A DNA stretch of 17,236 bases from Podila epigama. Its lineage: Eukaryota > Mortierellomycota > Mortierellomycetes > Mortierellales > Mortierellaceae. Position 1 is the stretch's first letter, and the number at the start of each line of letters is the position of its first letter. Both the position numbers and the translations under genes were made by a program. The DNA is taken from the NCBI GenBank assembly GCA_015679605.1, contig JAAAVE010000543.1, positions 1 through 17,236 on the forward strand, in the 5' to 3' direction. The notes under the pieces were generated by a model that saw only the letters and a list, made by a program, of their open reading frames with translations, searched no databases and was not told the DNA's origin. Of this stretch, positions 1 to 10,219 are shown piece after piece.

Positions 1-234
1 TTTTTGGTGCGTAGTTGAGTACGTAAGTAAGTTAGTTTGTATCAAGTGTATCATGTAATACACCCAGTAAAAGATAGATAAAAACAGCCCAATTGCCACT
101 TTGACATGTGTATGTTTTCATCTAACTACTGCTTGGAAAACAATAAAAAGTGCAGGGGGGAGAACATTCGTATTACCATCAGCCAGGGCGGTGGATGCTA
201 GGAAGGCCAAGCCCAGAAATAGCCCGTAGCGCAT
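1..234 (-). CDS. 5' end of a secreted or ER-targeted protein (partial, signal-peptide exon only)
   Basis: The minus strand has an ATG at 234-232 followed by a textbook signal peptide, MRYGLFLGLAFLASTALA, with an Ala-x-Ala-type cleavage site and then Asp-Gly. After 58 nt (19 codons plus one base) the frame meets a 5' splice-like GTAATA at 176. Read through without splicing, it stops after about 39 codons. A CTAAC branch-like element lies at 34-30 and no AG follows it before the window edge, so the 3' splice site and all mature coding sequence probably lie outside. The visible exon is therefore 234-177 and the rest to position 1 is intron. The mature protein cannot be identified. An alternative is a chance hydrophobic ORF, but the start, length and cleavage site argue for a real secreted protein. 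The upstream minus strand is rich in C and T, like the other promoters here. Confidence 0.5.
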
Positions 235-600
235 GGTGATATGTAGGCTACGGTTTTTTTTTTTTTTGGTTTCGTAAAGATGGTGGGGTGTTTAGGGCGT
301 GGGTCGAATAGAAAGAGAGATTGAGATTGAGAGTGAGGGACAGGTGTATTTTGGGGGATGGGTTAACGAGTGAGGCAGAAAAGGAGAAGAAAGAAATAGG
401 TGGGGGGACGTGACAATTGACTGTAACTCCAGAGAAGGGGGGACAAAAAGTGAAAAGAGAAAATAAGAAAAAAAAAGAGAATGAGAGAGACATAGATAAC
501 AGAGTGATATAAATGCGAAAAAAAGGTGCAAAGGTACAGCGTTCGCTGTGTGTTCATCTGTAGGAGTAAGAGAGAGAGACGGTGAAGGGGTTGAGTATCA
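235..600 (-). promoter_or_regulatory. Probable promoter/5'UTR of the left-edge secreted gene
   Basis: Between the ATG at 234 and about 600 the minus strand is a pyrimidine-rich leader with a 14-base poly(A) run (plus-strand T at 254-267) close to the start codon. A TATA-like TTTATATC lies on the minus strand around 513-506. No convincing ORF is present; the apparent reading frames here are low-complexity Ser/Phe/Leu strings caused by the CT-rich sequence. The promoter assignment is an inference from position and composition. Confidence 0.3.
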
Positions 601-1100
601 TAATTTGCATGCAGATATATTGCACCATGGCGAGAACGTCGTCTGACCATGACCGACTTGGAACGTTTGGATGCAATATAGCTCACAAAGAAAGCGCCTT
701 GGTTGAGGTCTCTTTCTTTTCTTTTCTTTTTCTTTTTTGTTGCTGGTTGTGCGCGTATGCACAGTTATTGTGCATGACCGGGTGAGCTCTTTGATTGACC
801 CCAGTTTTGGTCCTGTCCATCCAGGAGTTGTCCCCATGCACCTCCAAATGCCGTTGTAAAAGTGCACCCAGGAGAATGAACTCTACGGAGAAAGATAAGG
901 CGAGGAGGGGAAAAAATAAAAGATTAAAAATGGAATCGCAAGGAGTGAAAGTGCGTGAGGTACGTGAACGAACGGGGATGGGATGGATGGGATGCCCGTG
1001 TAAGAGCCTCACCTTTCTGTCGCCTATGACCGTATATGTATGTTTGGCTTCACACTCGGCTAGTAGTTTCGTTGTTTGCGTGACTCCTCGTCTACCTCCA
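600..1100. other. Intergenic stretch, no supported gene
   Basis: Short frames on both strands overlap each other, lack family features and look like chance ORFs. A TTTTC-rich pyrimidine tract on the plus strand lies at about 709-738. A GATGG-type short repeat lies near 976-994. I see nothing else I can name. Confidence 0.4.
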
Positions 1101-1236
1101 CTGTTGATTACTTTACGGACGGATTGACTGAGTGGTTATGGACGTCTAGCCCCATGAGCACGACGAACTGAGCATGTCTGTTGTGCATGTACCAGCGCCA
1201 GGAGTTGTTACGCTGGTTACATGCATCATGATGGCC
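1083..1236 (-). other. Orphan coding-like segment behind a 3' splice-like site
   Basis: On the minus strand, TTTTGCAG ends at about 1237. It is followed by an open frame that begins His-His-Asp-Ala-Cys-Asn and contains Trp-Arg-Trp-Tyr; the frame remains open for about 40 codons. A possible 5' splice site GTAAAG follows an Asn-Pro-Ser sequence near 1100. The composition (Cys, Trp, Asn, His) looks more like a protein than the surrounding shadow ORFs. I cannot join it to a start codon or recognise a family. It may be an exon of an unrecognised small secreted protein, a gene relic, or chance. Confidence 0.2.
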
Positions 1237-1613
1237 TGCAAAAGAGACAACATGAGAATGCCAACAGTTGGATTTTTTTTTTGAATTTGAATTTGATGAA
1301 GAATAATTAATAAAAGTAAATAATAAGAGAGAACACTCTTCAATAGTAGAGAATTATAAAGAGGTCAGAAAGCCTTTTATAATCATGCTTAGTTGAATAA
1401 TGAAAAAGGATTATCATCATAAATGAAAAAATGTTTGTGCACTTGAAGTGACACATACAGATATAGAATCCTCTACTAATGAATGTAAGGAAACCACTCT
1501 GGGCCATGGGGATGCTGTCCTTTTATACTATTTTGTCCCTCCTAATGTGACCGTTGCAATACCAAAAAAATAGGGCATAAACAAAGTCATCTCATCTTAT
1601 GGGGACATTTTTT

Positions 1614-1844
1614 TCATTGTCCGTTTTGGTTTGCCGCATCTGAATTGAAAAAAAAGTTGTTTGACTGCTGAAAACATCCGTCACTATCATAGTCAGTCCC
1701 AAAAGCCCGCTCATAATAATAATGATCGTGTTTACATGTTACCCAGGTAGCGTCGGTCCCCGGGTTTACAACCATGCATACGTGATTCTCTCTTTCAACG
1801 TGGACTTTGTTAACAAGGACAAGGTGGCGGTCAACGTTATCCAT
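1614..1844 (-). other. Possible small ORF or orphan exon, Cys/Tyr/Asp-rich
   Basis: An open frame of 76 codons starts at ATG 1844 and ends at 1614. Its middle part (Cys-Met-Val-Val-Asn-Pro-Gly, then Trp-Val-Thr-Cys, a Tyr triplet and a Gly-Cys-Phe) has protein-like composition. It has no signal peptide. It begins only about 45 nt past the AATAAA of the protease gene, leaving little room for a promoter. It might be an exon linked to the segment at 1083-1236, a decayed gene, or noise. No family recognised. Confidence 0.22.
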
Positions 1845-1890
1845 TCCACCTCAGTTGCACTGGTTGCACTTTAACTAAATTTTTTTTTTT

Positions 1891-1896
1891 TTTATT
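1891..1896 (-). terminator. Polyadenylation signal AATAAA of the protease gene
   Basis: On the minus strand AATAAA lies about 110 nt past the protease stop at 2008, immediately before a 14-base A run (plus-strand T at 1880-1893). Its position and sequence suit a fungal polyadenylation signal. Confidence 0.45.
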
Positions 1897-2007
1897 GCTT
1901 GCCTTTTGGATGTGTGGCTTGTTTTTTTGTACTTAGTGTTTTGTTTAAATCTGTGGAAAATAATATCTTGCACGTGTTGTTATGCACACTATTTGTGTTC
2001 TTGCACC

Positions 2008-4041
2008 TCATACTCGCTCAAACATGGAACCTCCCTGGCGATAGCGGTGATCACCCTTACCAGCCCCGCCTTCCCGCTCACGCGTCTCTCGTCGGGCTGC
2101 CTCAAGGCTATAGCCATCCAACACAGTGATGCCCGTCTTTTCCGGGTCCAAATATGTCGCAAGCCTATCTTTGGCCTTTGGTGACGTCTTGAATGAGGCA
2201 TGCAAACCGCCATAGACATCATACCCATTCTTGTTCCAGCAACTAGCCGACCCTCCATGAAGCTGCCCCACAATCCGCTTATCCGCATCAAACAAAGGAG
2301 AGCCACTCGACCCTGGTTCAGTCGTGCCCTCATCCCATCGTGGGATCTGCCAGTGATAGTTTTCATTTGACTGGCACTCTGACCAGCATGTCTCTGGAAG
2401 GGAGCCGTTGTAGAAGAAGGATATCTTTTTCGAGTCGCCCGAAGGGTGGTGGATCCCAACAATCGGGATATCGTTGCTGTGGTCTGGAGGAGGAGGCGGC
2501 TGTGGGATCGGGTCATCATGCTTTAGACGCTCACCCATGCGCTCTCTTTCTTCTGGATCCCGCAGACGACTGGAAGGGGCAATGGGCTCGGCTGACCACC
2601 CTGCCAAGAACAAATCATAACTATCTGGGATGGGCTCGACAATCTCATACAAGGTATAGTCACTTGGTCCATAGTTGCCCAACTTGAACAAGCCCTGCGC
2701 TGTATCATGCTCGTTGATGACCTCTCGTGGGCCACCGCATTGAAGTTTTTCGTGATTGAACATGACGATATGAGCACTTGTATCGGTAAATCCAGAGCAA
2801 TGGTTGGCCTTTTTTTTTTTTTTTTTTTTTTTTGTTGGTGAACGTTGATTTGGAATCATGGGTGGAAATGTTAGATTGTCATTCTTTTTCTATATGTCCT
2901 ACCCAATCCGTCCACAGACACATGCACACACAAGGGGCAAATCACTTACAGTCAAGAACAATTGTCGACCATCCTGTCGAGCATTGTTTATCAACGCACC
3001 AGTACAATACTTTTGGTTATAATCTGTGAGAATCACACCAACACTCCGGCTCTGGTCATGGAACTCGCGTTGGTGACAGGCCACGTCCACATTGCATTTG
3101 CCAGACATGACACGAGGAAAGTTGCTGCCCTCATCGTCATCATGTTCATACATGTCGTTATCGAACAAGGTGCCATCTTGTTGTTCTCTCTGATCGACCA
3201 AGGATGACTGAGACATTCTCTGTTTCTTCTTCCACCGCCGCGATCTAGGTTGGATGGATCCATCCTGTGCACGGTATCCTGAAGCAGTCGAATCCGAGGA
3301 TGCGGCGTAGAGCATGGGCTTGTACCCGTGCACCACATGGCTCAATTGAAGCCGTGGTGGTGATCGTTCAAGGACCGATCGCGGAGTGTAGTATTCGAGC
3401 AGGAGCCGGTCGCCGGCCACTGGTGCTGTTGCAAAGATTCGATCAGCTTTGTTGTTGATCTGGGCAGTGAAAGCCCCAAGAATCGTTTTCTTGCCAGAAA
3501 CATAAAACTCGGTGCCAGGAGGCAACTCAAAATCGGAGAAAATCAGGTTCAGGGATAATGCGGATGGAGAGTAGATCTCGAGTTGCCAGACCATCGTCTC
3601 CCCTTCATCATCGTCATTGTCATTGTCATACTCGTTTCTTGTGTGACTGTGGCCCTCGAGATCTCGCAGCGAGACCCAACGACCGGCTGAAAGGGTAGAT
3701 GTATGATGGTTCTTGAAATCAGTGGCCGTCATCTCGACAGCATAACCAAACTGATAAGCGCCATCATTGTCATGCATTGGATTCATCCTTTGGGCATGTT
3801 GCCTCCGAAGATTCTCCTGGCGCAAGAGGTCCAGATTATCGAGAGGCGATAGTTGTAGTGTAGGGATGGATGTCGATGAAGAAAAGCTGCTATCGGCTAC
3901 ACGGTGCAAGGATGGCAACGATGAGCCAGCATAACGTGGCGAGTAACGGCCAGGTACTGAGACTTGGGCCGAGCTTTGTTCAATCGAAGCTGTCAGTAAA
4001 ACGAGTACCGTTGACAGCAGCAGTATTGCGGACGAGCGCAT
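2008..4041 (-). CDS. Secreted lysyl-endopeptidase-like serine protease (S1 fold)
   Basis: The model is two exons, 4041-2950 and 2808-2008, with a phase-0 intron (ACT|GTAAGT, CTAAC branch-like site, A-run then AG|GCC) that restores FLTANHC. The product is about 630 residues. Residues 1-26 form a signal peptide. Residues 95-220 resemble the propeptide of bacterial lysyl endopeptidases (WQLEIYSPSA, LPPGTEFYV). A basic Arg-Ser-Arg-Arg cluster at 266-269 could be a processing site. The protease domain runs from about 315 to 590: NVDVAC, SVGVIL, CTGALINN, triad His367, Asp414 (GPSDYTLYE) and Ser532 (EPGSSGSP). His548 in GQLHGG and Asp561 in GYDVYGG match His210 and Asp225 of Achromobacter protease I, so cleavage after Lys is predicted. 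Oddities are acidic stretches at 139-147 and 300-305 and a proline-rich insert near 464-472. A GTAAGG at 2060 could splice to another C-terminus. It probably digests extracellular protein. Confidence 0.85.
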
Positions 4042-5063
4042 ATTTTTTTTGTTGTGTTTGCGTTGTTGTTAGATGAAAATCAAGGTAAGATGCAACGGAC
4101 TGGTGTACTCTTGGCAGGGTTGAAAAGATGTCCTCGTTCAAAGAAAATTGTGGAAATGAAGAAAAAAAAAAAAAGAAGAGGAGAGGAAGAGAAAGAGAGA
4201 AAAAGTATTCACAAAGTGTACAGCAACATGAGTGAGCACCGACTTGAGGCACAAGAGCACGCGAGTTCAAACAACAATGGGGCGTTTTCTTGAGTTCATG
4301 ACCTTTTTTGTCCTGGAAGATTACCCATGACTTTGATGACTCGATGGTGCTACCTACCCCTCCTAAGGTTTAATTGTGTGAACATGTTTGTGCGTACGTG
4401 TGCATGTGTGTGTGTTTGCGACCATTGGCGAAGCATCGAGTCTTGGGTTCTCTCCTTTTCTTTTTTTTTTGGCCCCCTCCTCCTCCAAAAAAAAAAAGAC
4501 CTTTTTGCTTCCTTGTACTCCTCCTCACCCTTGTTTCCTCCCCCTAGTGTGTCGAACAATCCCTAGTCAACACTCCCCAAACGCCCCCCTAGGTCTGTTC
4601 ACTTCCATTCTACAGTACAAATGGTTCCTTTTTGTCGATGGAGAAAAAACCCTCTACTGTTCGACTCCAAAGTGGACTCGTTGCACTCGAGTTGTCGCGC
4701 ATCCCTTTATTTCACCTTCCTTGTTCCTCCTATCTTTCTTGTTCAAAAAGTGCTTATGGCACCGAAAAAGCTACCACAGCAAAAAGAGGGGAGAGAAGAG
4801 GGAAGTAGGGAGGGTAAAACTTCATATTTAACCCCTACACACTTTTGATGAACAAAAGTTCGTACAAAACTCCATTGGATTACAAGAAGAAGAAAAAGGC
4901 GCTGGAAAGCGTGAATACAATGAATCTCTATCGTGCCGAAACTAATGTGCTACGTTAACATATTCACATGCGTGGATTTTGTCTATGGAAAAAAAAAAAG
5001 TAAAATGGATGAAAGGACCTGTGGGGTATACTAAATAATAATGATAAACAAACACCCTATTTC
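4042..5063. other. Intergenic: protease promoter plus 3' flank of the ThrE-like gene
   Basis: From 4042 to about 4330 the minus strand forms a pyrimidine-rich leader (CTCTTTCTCTTCC-type tract at about 4150-4205) upstream of the protease ATG. From about 4400 to 4860 there are A- and T-runs and TG repeats on the plus strand, with only short shadow ORFs. From about 4860 to 5063 lies the AT-rich 3' flank of the ThrE-like gene; I see no canonical AATAAA for it. No gene is supported. Confidence 0.4.
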
Positions 5064-8000
5064 TTAGAACGTCATCTGCGCAGAACGAGCCTTGCCCATA
5101 GGATAAACAACCAAGGCAGAGGCAAAGAGACCGACACTAATAGCAATCGCAGCAATGACCATCTGCAGCGCCAAGTTCACACCGCCAGCCATGTCATCCG
5201 TGAACAGGGCCACACCCGTCTTGAGACCAATACTGCCGGGCACCAAGAAAAACACGGCGCAGACGACGGCTTGGAACGTGAGCTGGTGTGTCAGTCGCTG
5301 GTATATATTTCCAAAGAATCCAATAGAAAACGCAGCGAGTGCGGACGACACCTCGGGTTTGGCGCCTGCAAACTTGGACGTTGTGAAACTCACAGAATAA
5401 GCAACAATGGAGAGGATCGTAGCCAAGATCCATTGCCGTGGATGGGCCTTGAGCCACACATTCAAGGAAATGGCGAACAAGGGTACAAACAAGATATTCC
5501 ATTTGGCATCCAAGCTCGTGCCGCACTCTCCGGTCGTGCTCGGCGTGCTCGACGGATCCACCAGCAACCACAGGTTCGCACCAATGGTCAGACCATAACT
5601 AAGCAGAAGCGAAAAGATGATGGCAAAGAAGAGACGCACAGAACCCGAGATCATGTGGCGCGAACTCAACTCTAGGATAGCACAGGTGATGGTGTAGCCT
5701 GGCAAGAGTATCACAATGCCTGCAAACTTGACCGAACTGCGGCATACGTGCGAATGCAGAGCCTCGGCGATGAAAGCGACGACGACCGACATGGTGACCT
5801 CACAAATGTGAGCATAACTCGGCACCTTCTCTGACAACCACGTCATCAATCCAACAGCACCACCCAACAGGAACGCTACGCCAGCATCGACCCAGCCGCC
5901 CTTGAAGAACATGGGCGCGGTGCAAAAGGACGCGACTGCATACGAGAGCAAGACAGCCCATAGAGGAATAACGTCCTTTTCAGTGTTGATGGCATCCAGC
6001 TTCATGATCGCCTCCTCCACAGGCATAGACGAGTGAGTTACCATTTTGAGGATCTGGTGCACCTGCGCAAACTTGTACATGTTCAATCCAGCAGAGACCT
6101 TGAGCAAATGTGTCTCGGATGTATGGGTCTCGTAATCGGTAAAGGCCACAATCATCAGATTAGGCAAGTATACGCACTGCAGATTGAGTTCCAGTGTCCG
6201 GGCTGTATGGTCGACTGCATCCTCGAGACGATGTGAAGGCGCCCCAAACTTGATCATGGCGCGTGCCAGTCGTAGTACATAGTCCTGGCGCTGTAGGATG
6301 TCAGCCACTGCAAGCGTGATCCGCATCTTTTCTTCGGGTGACAGTGTGCCCATGAGCGAATCAGCATGTTGAAGAGTTGAAATGTCTTGTGAGAAAGAAC
6401 CGCGAGGTGAGCCATTGGGTGAGGCGTAGGGAGAGTGACCTGGTGGGAAGACACCGCCATTGGCACCACCCATGCCATGAAAGAAACTGCCGTTGTCGAT
6501 CTGCAACGAGTTGCGGTGACTGTTGGTCCCATTCCAATGGGTGGTATTATTGCCGTTGGCGGTGGTGGACCCAATTGGGGTCACTGGCAGAGGCGGATAT
6601 GTGCCAAAAAGGTTTTTGGCGGTGAGTGAGTGAGTTGAATTGTTGGCCGATCGACTGTAAAGTTTGGGTCGTTTCTTTTTCTCCTTTTGTGACTTTGATC
6701 CTGGGGGTGATGAGCGATGATGCTAAAGAATGGAAAGAAGATGCATAAGTATTAGAGAGGGTTATGCGAGGGCAAAAAGGACAAGATTTGCGAGCATGAG
6801 CATGGGCGAGAAAGACAAACATAGGCTGTATCGCGTCTTTAGCCCAGCCTGTTTTTTTTTTTTTTTTTTTTTTAGTTGAATATGCCGCATGCATGTTGTT
6901 TGCAGTCCTGTGTCCATTTTGCTATTGTCGAGTAATGGGCACAAGTTGCAAAGAGCCGATCCCAACATATGTTGCCATTCCTTTGCTGTTATGATCAAAA
7001 TGCTTGCACCAGAGACATTTTGACCTACTACTATCTTATCCTCCCTTACCTTGGGACGAGCATTGTCTTGGAGTTTCAACAAATTGCTCAACACGCCTGC
7101 TTTACTAGGTTGACGAGATACATCGGCCAATCGACGAAGGTTACGTTGCTCCAACTCCAGTTCCTGCTGCTCATGTGCAGACTTTTCCCGATTAAATAGA
7201 CGAGAGAGTCGGTTTTGTGATCGCTTCCTTTCCCGTAGCCGCATCTCCTTTTCTGACAACTCAAGGCCACCCAACGAAATGTCCGAACCAGAGATGCCAT
7301 GGGTCATGGCATGAGCAGCCTTTTCGGCGTCAAGAGCAGCTGGAACAGACGATCGTTTTCCTGTACCAATCTTGGCCTTTGGTGGCTTCATTTCGAGTGG
7401 TCCATCGTTATCAAGATCTTCTAGATCGTCCTTGTCAGTGTCCTCACCCACGACACGAGGCCGAGTATCTCCTCCTTGCTTTTTCTTCTCGATTAGGTTC
7501 GACAGTGCCAATTGAAGCGTCATGACATGCTCCTCGGTCGAGTTGGATCCTCCTGGAGTGGTGACGGTGATCTCTGGTTCCTCGATCGCAAGATGATCGG
7601 CCGAATACGATCGTCTAGCTGTAGAAGATGAAGCAGCGGCTGAAGTCCCAGCACCGTTGCTGTTGTTGGAGGTACTCGAAGGTGGAGAAGCCACGACAAT
7701 CGAGATACTTGGCCTATGAAACGAAGCTGTCGAGTTTGCAGCCGAGGCAGACGAGTAAATACCCGAGGTCCGCTTCGAGGCTGCGTTGAGGTAGTAGTTG
7801 CGCAGACCGTTAGGCGGGGTGCCCGGGGGTGAGCTGGGTGCGCTACTGGTGCCACCTCTCCGGTAATTAGAGGAGCTGGCTGGGTTGAGGTTTCCTTGAT
7901 TGTAAAAACTGCCGTTGTTGTTAGCGGTGTTGGCATATTGGCCGGTCATGCGGCTGGGAACAGGTGGATTGTATCTTGATGGAGTGGATGTGCCAGTTTT

Positions 8001-8270
8001 GGAGGAGACTGGCAAGGTGGAGGCCGAGGCCGAGGTCCGGAGTTGGTGTTGTTGGGACTGGGAAGTGATGCTGGCATTGGGGTAGGTGTATGGGTTGCTG
8101 TTGCTGTTGTTGACACTATTGGGGAAGCGGTTCAGAGAGGTAGTAGATGCCGAGGCAGAAACAGTTGCTGTGGAAGGAGTGGATTGCTGTTGGTTCTGGT
8201 TCTGCTGTGGTTGACGGGGTGGGGTGCTGCTGGGTGTTCCATGAGGCGAAAGGAGGCTGTTGTCGCTCAT
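5064..8270 (-). CDS. ThrE/DUF1212 family membrane transporter (Prm10-like)
   Basis: Two exons are joined in phase 0: 8270-7050 (407 codons) and 6722-5064 (553 codons with stop). The intron uses AAG|GTAAGG and CTTTAG|CAT with a CTAATAC branch-like site, giving about 959 residues. Residues 1-550 are predicted cytosolic and disordered: Ser/Asn/Gln/Thr-rich at first, then an acidic stretch, a charged Arg/Glu segment and GVLSNLLKL, a motif I associate with fungal family members. From about 559 the ThrE core begins (LARAMIKFGAPSHRLED, LPNLMIVAF, ETHTSETHLLKVSAGLNM). About ten hydrophobic segments follow in two halves (about 650-790 and 815-945). Bacterial ThrE exports threonine/serine; yeast Prm10 is a pheromone-regulated membrane protein of unclear function. 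Substrate here is inferred only. Splitting this into two genes is unlikely, because exon 2 lacks a start before the conserved core and the spliced frame is continuous. Confidence 0.85.
6723..7049 (-). other. Intron of the ThrE-like gene with a 22-base A run
   Basis: GTAAGG at 7049 and TTTAG ending at 6723 bound a 327-nt intron, longer than the others in this gene set apart from the first Kch1 intron. It carries 22 consecutive A on the sense strand (plus-strand T at 6852-6873) followed by ACAG, which resembles an internal cryptic acceptor. Exon 1 read through into it stays open until 6762 but encodes no family-like sequence, so splicing is preferred. Confidence 0.6.
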
Positions 8271-9000
8271 GGTGATGTAAATATGTATGTGGGGCGTGTA
8301 CGAAGACGGATACTTGTTGGATCAAAAGGTGTAGAAGGTGTTGTAGAGGATGGATGGAGAAACACCCAAGATCCAAGTGGTTGTTGTGTTGGGTGAGTGT
8401 GCGCTGAGAAGCAAAGTGTGGGTGGGATGCAATGGGGGATGAAGATAAAAGGTGGATGGTGGTGATGGTGGTGGAGAAAAAGAAGAAAAAAAAAATCGTC
8501 GACGATTGAATGTTTCTTTTTTTTTTGTCACCCAACGGTTTTTGCTCACATTTTTTTTTTTTTTTTTCACACACACACACCTTCTCAGCTTTCTCACCTT
8601 CTCACCTTCTCATACACAGAAGAAAATAAACATTCACTCACTCACTCATCCATTCATTCAAAAGAAGAGTTGCACAAACGGCTTTTTCTTCAATTAGCCA
8701 CTCTTCCTGTCCATCTTTTCACACACAAAAATGGAGTTTGAAAATGGAGAAAAAAATCTTTTCGTCTCATATTTTTTTTTTTTTTTTTTTTTTATAAATT
8801 GACATGTCATTGTTTGTTTGATACATGCTTCTATGCTATTCATTGCTTCATGTTGTCATTCTTCTTGTCCATTGTCCTTTGTCATTATTATTGTCTTTGC
8901 CTTGTCCTTTTATCTGCTCCTCACTCTCGCAGGATCGCCCTCTTGCAGATAAGCCATGCGTGGGAACTAGGCAAACATCCCTCCCTCTAAAATGTCTCAT
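8271..9000 (-). promoter_or_regulatory. Probable promoter/5'UTR of the ThrE-like gene
   Basis: The stretch upstream of ATG 8270 contains C/A/T-rich leader sequence on the minus strand, GATGG repeats on the plus strand, a 17-base T run at 8551-8567, a (CA)n tract at 8568-8580, CTTCTCA repeats at about 8581-8612, ACTC/ATTC tetranucleotide repeats at about 8634-8660 and a 22-base T run at 8772-8793. No gene-like ORF is present. Promoter function is inferred from position. Confidence 0.35.
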
Positions 9001-9371
9001 TTTCATGACCAATACAAAAATGAGCAAAGGATGCTAATAGTAAACGAGCGCAATGTGCACTGCGGAGAATGGTCAGCATACAGCATGGTGTGAGTAGACC
9101 CTGGAGATGGATGGACAACCCTTCATTCCCAGCAAATAGATGGGTCAAGAGGAGATCGAAACTAGTCTTGGCCTCATTGACCATTTGTCACTCGTCGACA
9201 GTTTCTTTCCGCCATTTCCCTGCTCATGCGCCAACAGCATCATCCGCCCCACCAATCAGGTTACACTTTCAAGAAAGAGGGTTAGTGTAGCCACGTCACA
9301 AAAAGTTGCACACGCTAAAAAAAACGAATAAAAATGCCTTCGCGTCGACATTAGTACATGGAGGGTGCCAG

Positions 9372-9389
9372 CGCGTCTTGCAGACGCGT
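9372..9389. promoter_or_regulatory. Palindrome containing an MluI-box-like ACGCGT
   Basis: CGCGTCT at 9372-9378 and AGACGCG at 9382-9388 form a perfect 7-bp inverted repeat around TGC. The right arm extends to ACGCGT (9384-9389), the core bound by fungal MBF/SBF cell-cycle factors. Function here is inferred only. Confidence 0.25.
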
Positions 9390-9559
9390 TGTTGCCATGG
9401 TTATTTCCCAATCGTCCTTCTTGTCATCATAGCCTGCATTTTTATTGCGCATCTACAAGATTCATCCACAACAGTGGAGCACCGAGAGAGTACCAATGGC
9501 AAGGTACAAAGAAAGAGAACAAAGTACCTCCCACACTCTTGGAACCCAGCCACAGTGTT

Positions 9560-9580
9560 GCACCATGCACCATGCACCAT
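9560..9580 (+). repeat. Three tandem 7-bp GCACCAT units
   Basis: Three exact copies of GCACCAT lie head to tail. No gene is associated. Confidence 0.7.
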
Positions 9581-9624
9581 GGTATAGCACACCAAAACAA
9601 TGCATACAGCGTATTGCTTTTTCA

Positions 9625-9637
9625 TTTGGCGGGAACA
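9625..9637 (+). promoter_or_regulatory. E2F-like site TTTGGCGGGAA
   Basis: TTTGGCGGGAACA matches the classical E2F/DP consensus and recurs identically at 12389-12401. Both copies are intergenic. Some early-diverging fungi are reported to keep E2F, but whether this organism does is unknown. Confidence 0.25.
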
Positions 9638-10219
9638 TTAACGTGGTTTCTTTTTGTGCTGAGCTGTAGAGTGAGAACGACCATATGCAGAGCACTGTTG
9701 GCGAACCATGTTGCACGTCTTGATTGATTCTGTGGATGGTGACCTACCATACTACAGATGATGATAAGATCTGATAGAAAGAATGCCTTTTAACAGGCTT
9801 TGCTCGCCCTTTGATGTGTTTTGTTTATCTCCATCGGCGTCTTCTGCGTCTTCACAACATCATGTTCATTCCTTTCTCTCACAACCATTCACATTCCTCT
9901 ACATCATTTAGATTCACAACTCATTTCAACTCATTCATTACTTTTTTGTAAGGATGGAGACCTGCGCTTATTCCGTGTTCCCTTCTCAGGCACTAGGCAC
10001 TGAATACTCCACATGATCACTCAGTCATCGAAGTGGTACGATCCCCCATCCCCCCCCACCAGGACAGCGTCTCCCATCGACATTGCCATCACCAAGCATC
10101 ACGACCACCTCAACTAAGCGGCTTGGATCACAACTTCCGGGCCCTTGGAAAGCGGGTGAACCTACTGGCGACCAGGGTCAGTCCAAGGTCACCCAAAACC
10201 TACCCAGAAATAATTCATC

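Larger units (their letters stand above)
9000..10030. other. Long gene-free stretch with candidate regulatory motifs
   Basis: Several 60-120 codon frames exist on both strands but overlap one another and show no recognisable domain, signal peptide or splice-linked continuation. Named small elements are a 7-bp-stem palindrome containing ACGCGT (9372-9389), three tandem GCACCAT units (9560-9580) and TTTGGCGGGAACA (9625-9637). From about 9830 to 9945 the plus strand becomes CT-rich with CATTC-type repeats, like the promoters elsewhere in this window. Confidence 0.35.

Noticed and set aside
1124-1152. tRNA D-arm-like text (GACTGAGTGGTTA)
   Set aside because: It resembles the start of a Ser/Leu tRNA, but no B-box or acceptor pairing follows within tRNA distance.
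6762-7049. Read-through of ThrE-gene exon 1 to a stop at 6762
   Set aside because: Past the GTAAGG donor the translation is not family-like and includes a poly-Lys run from the A tract; splicing to 6722 restores a continuous family protein.
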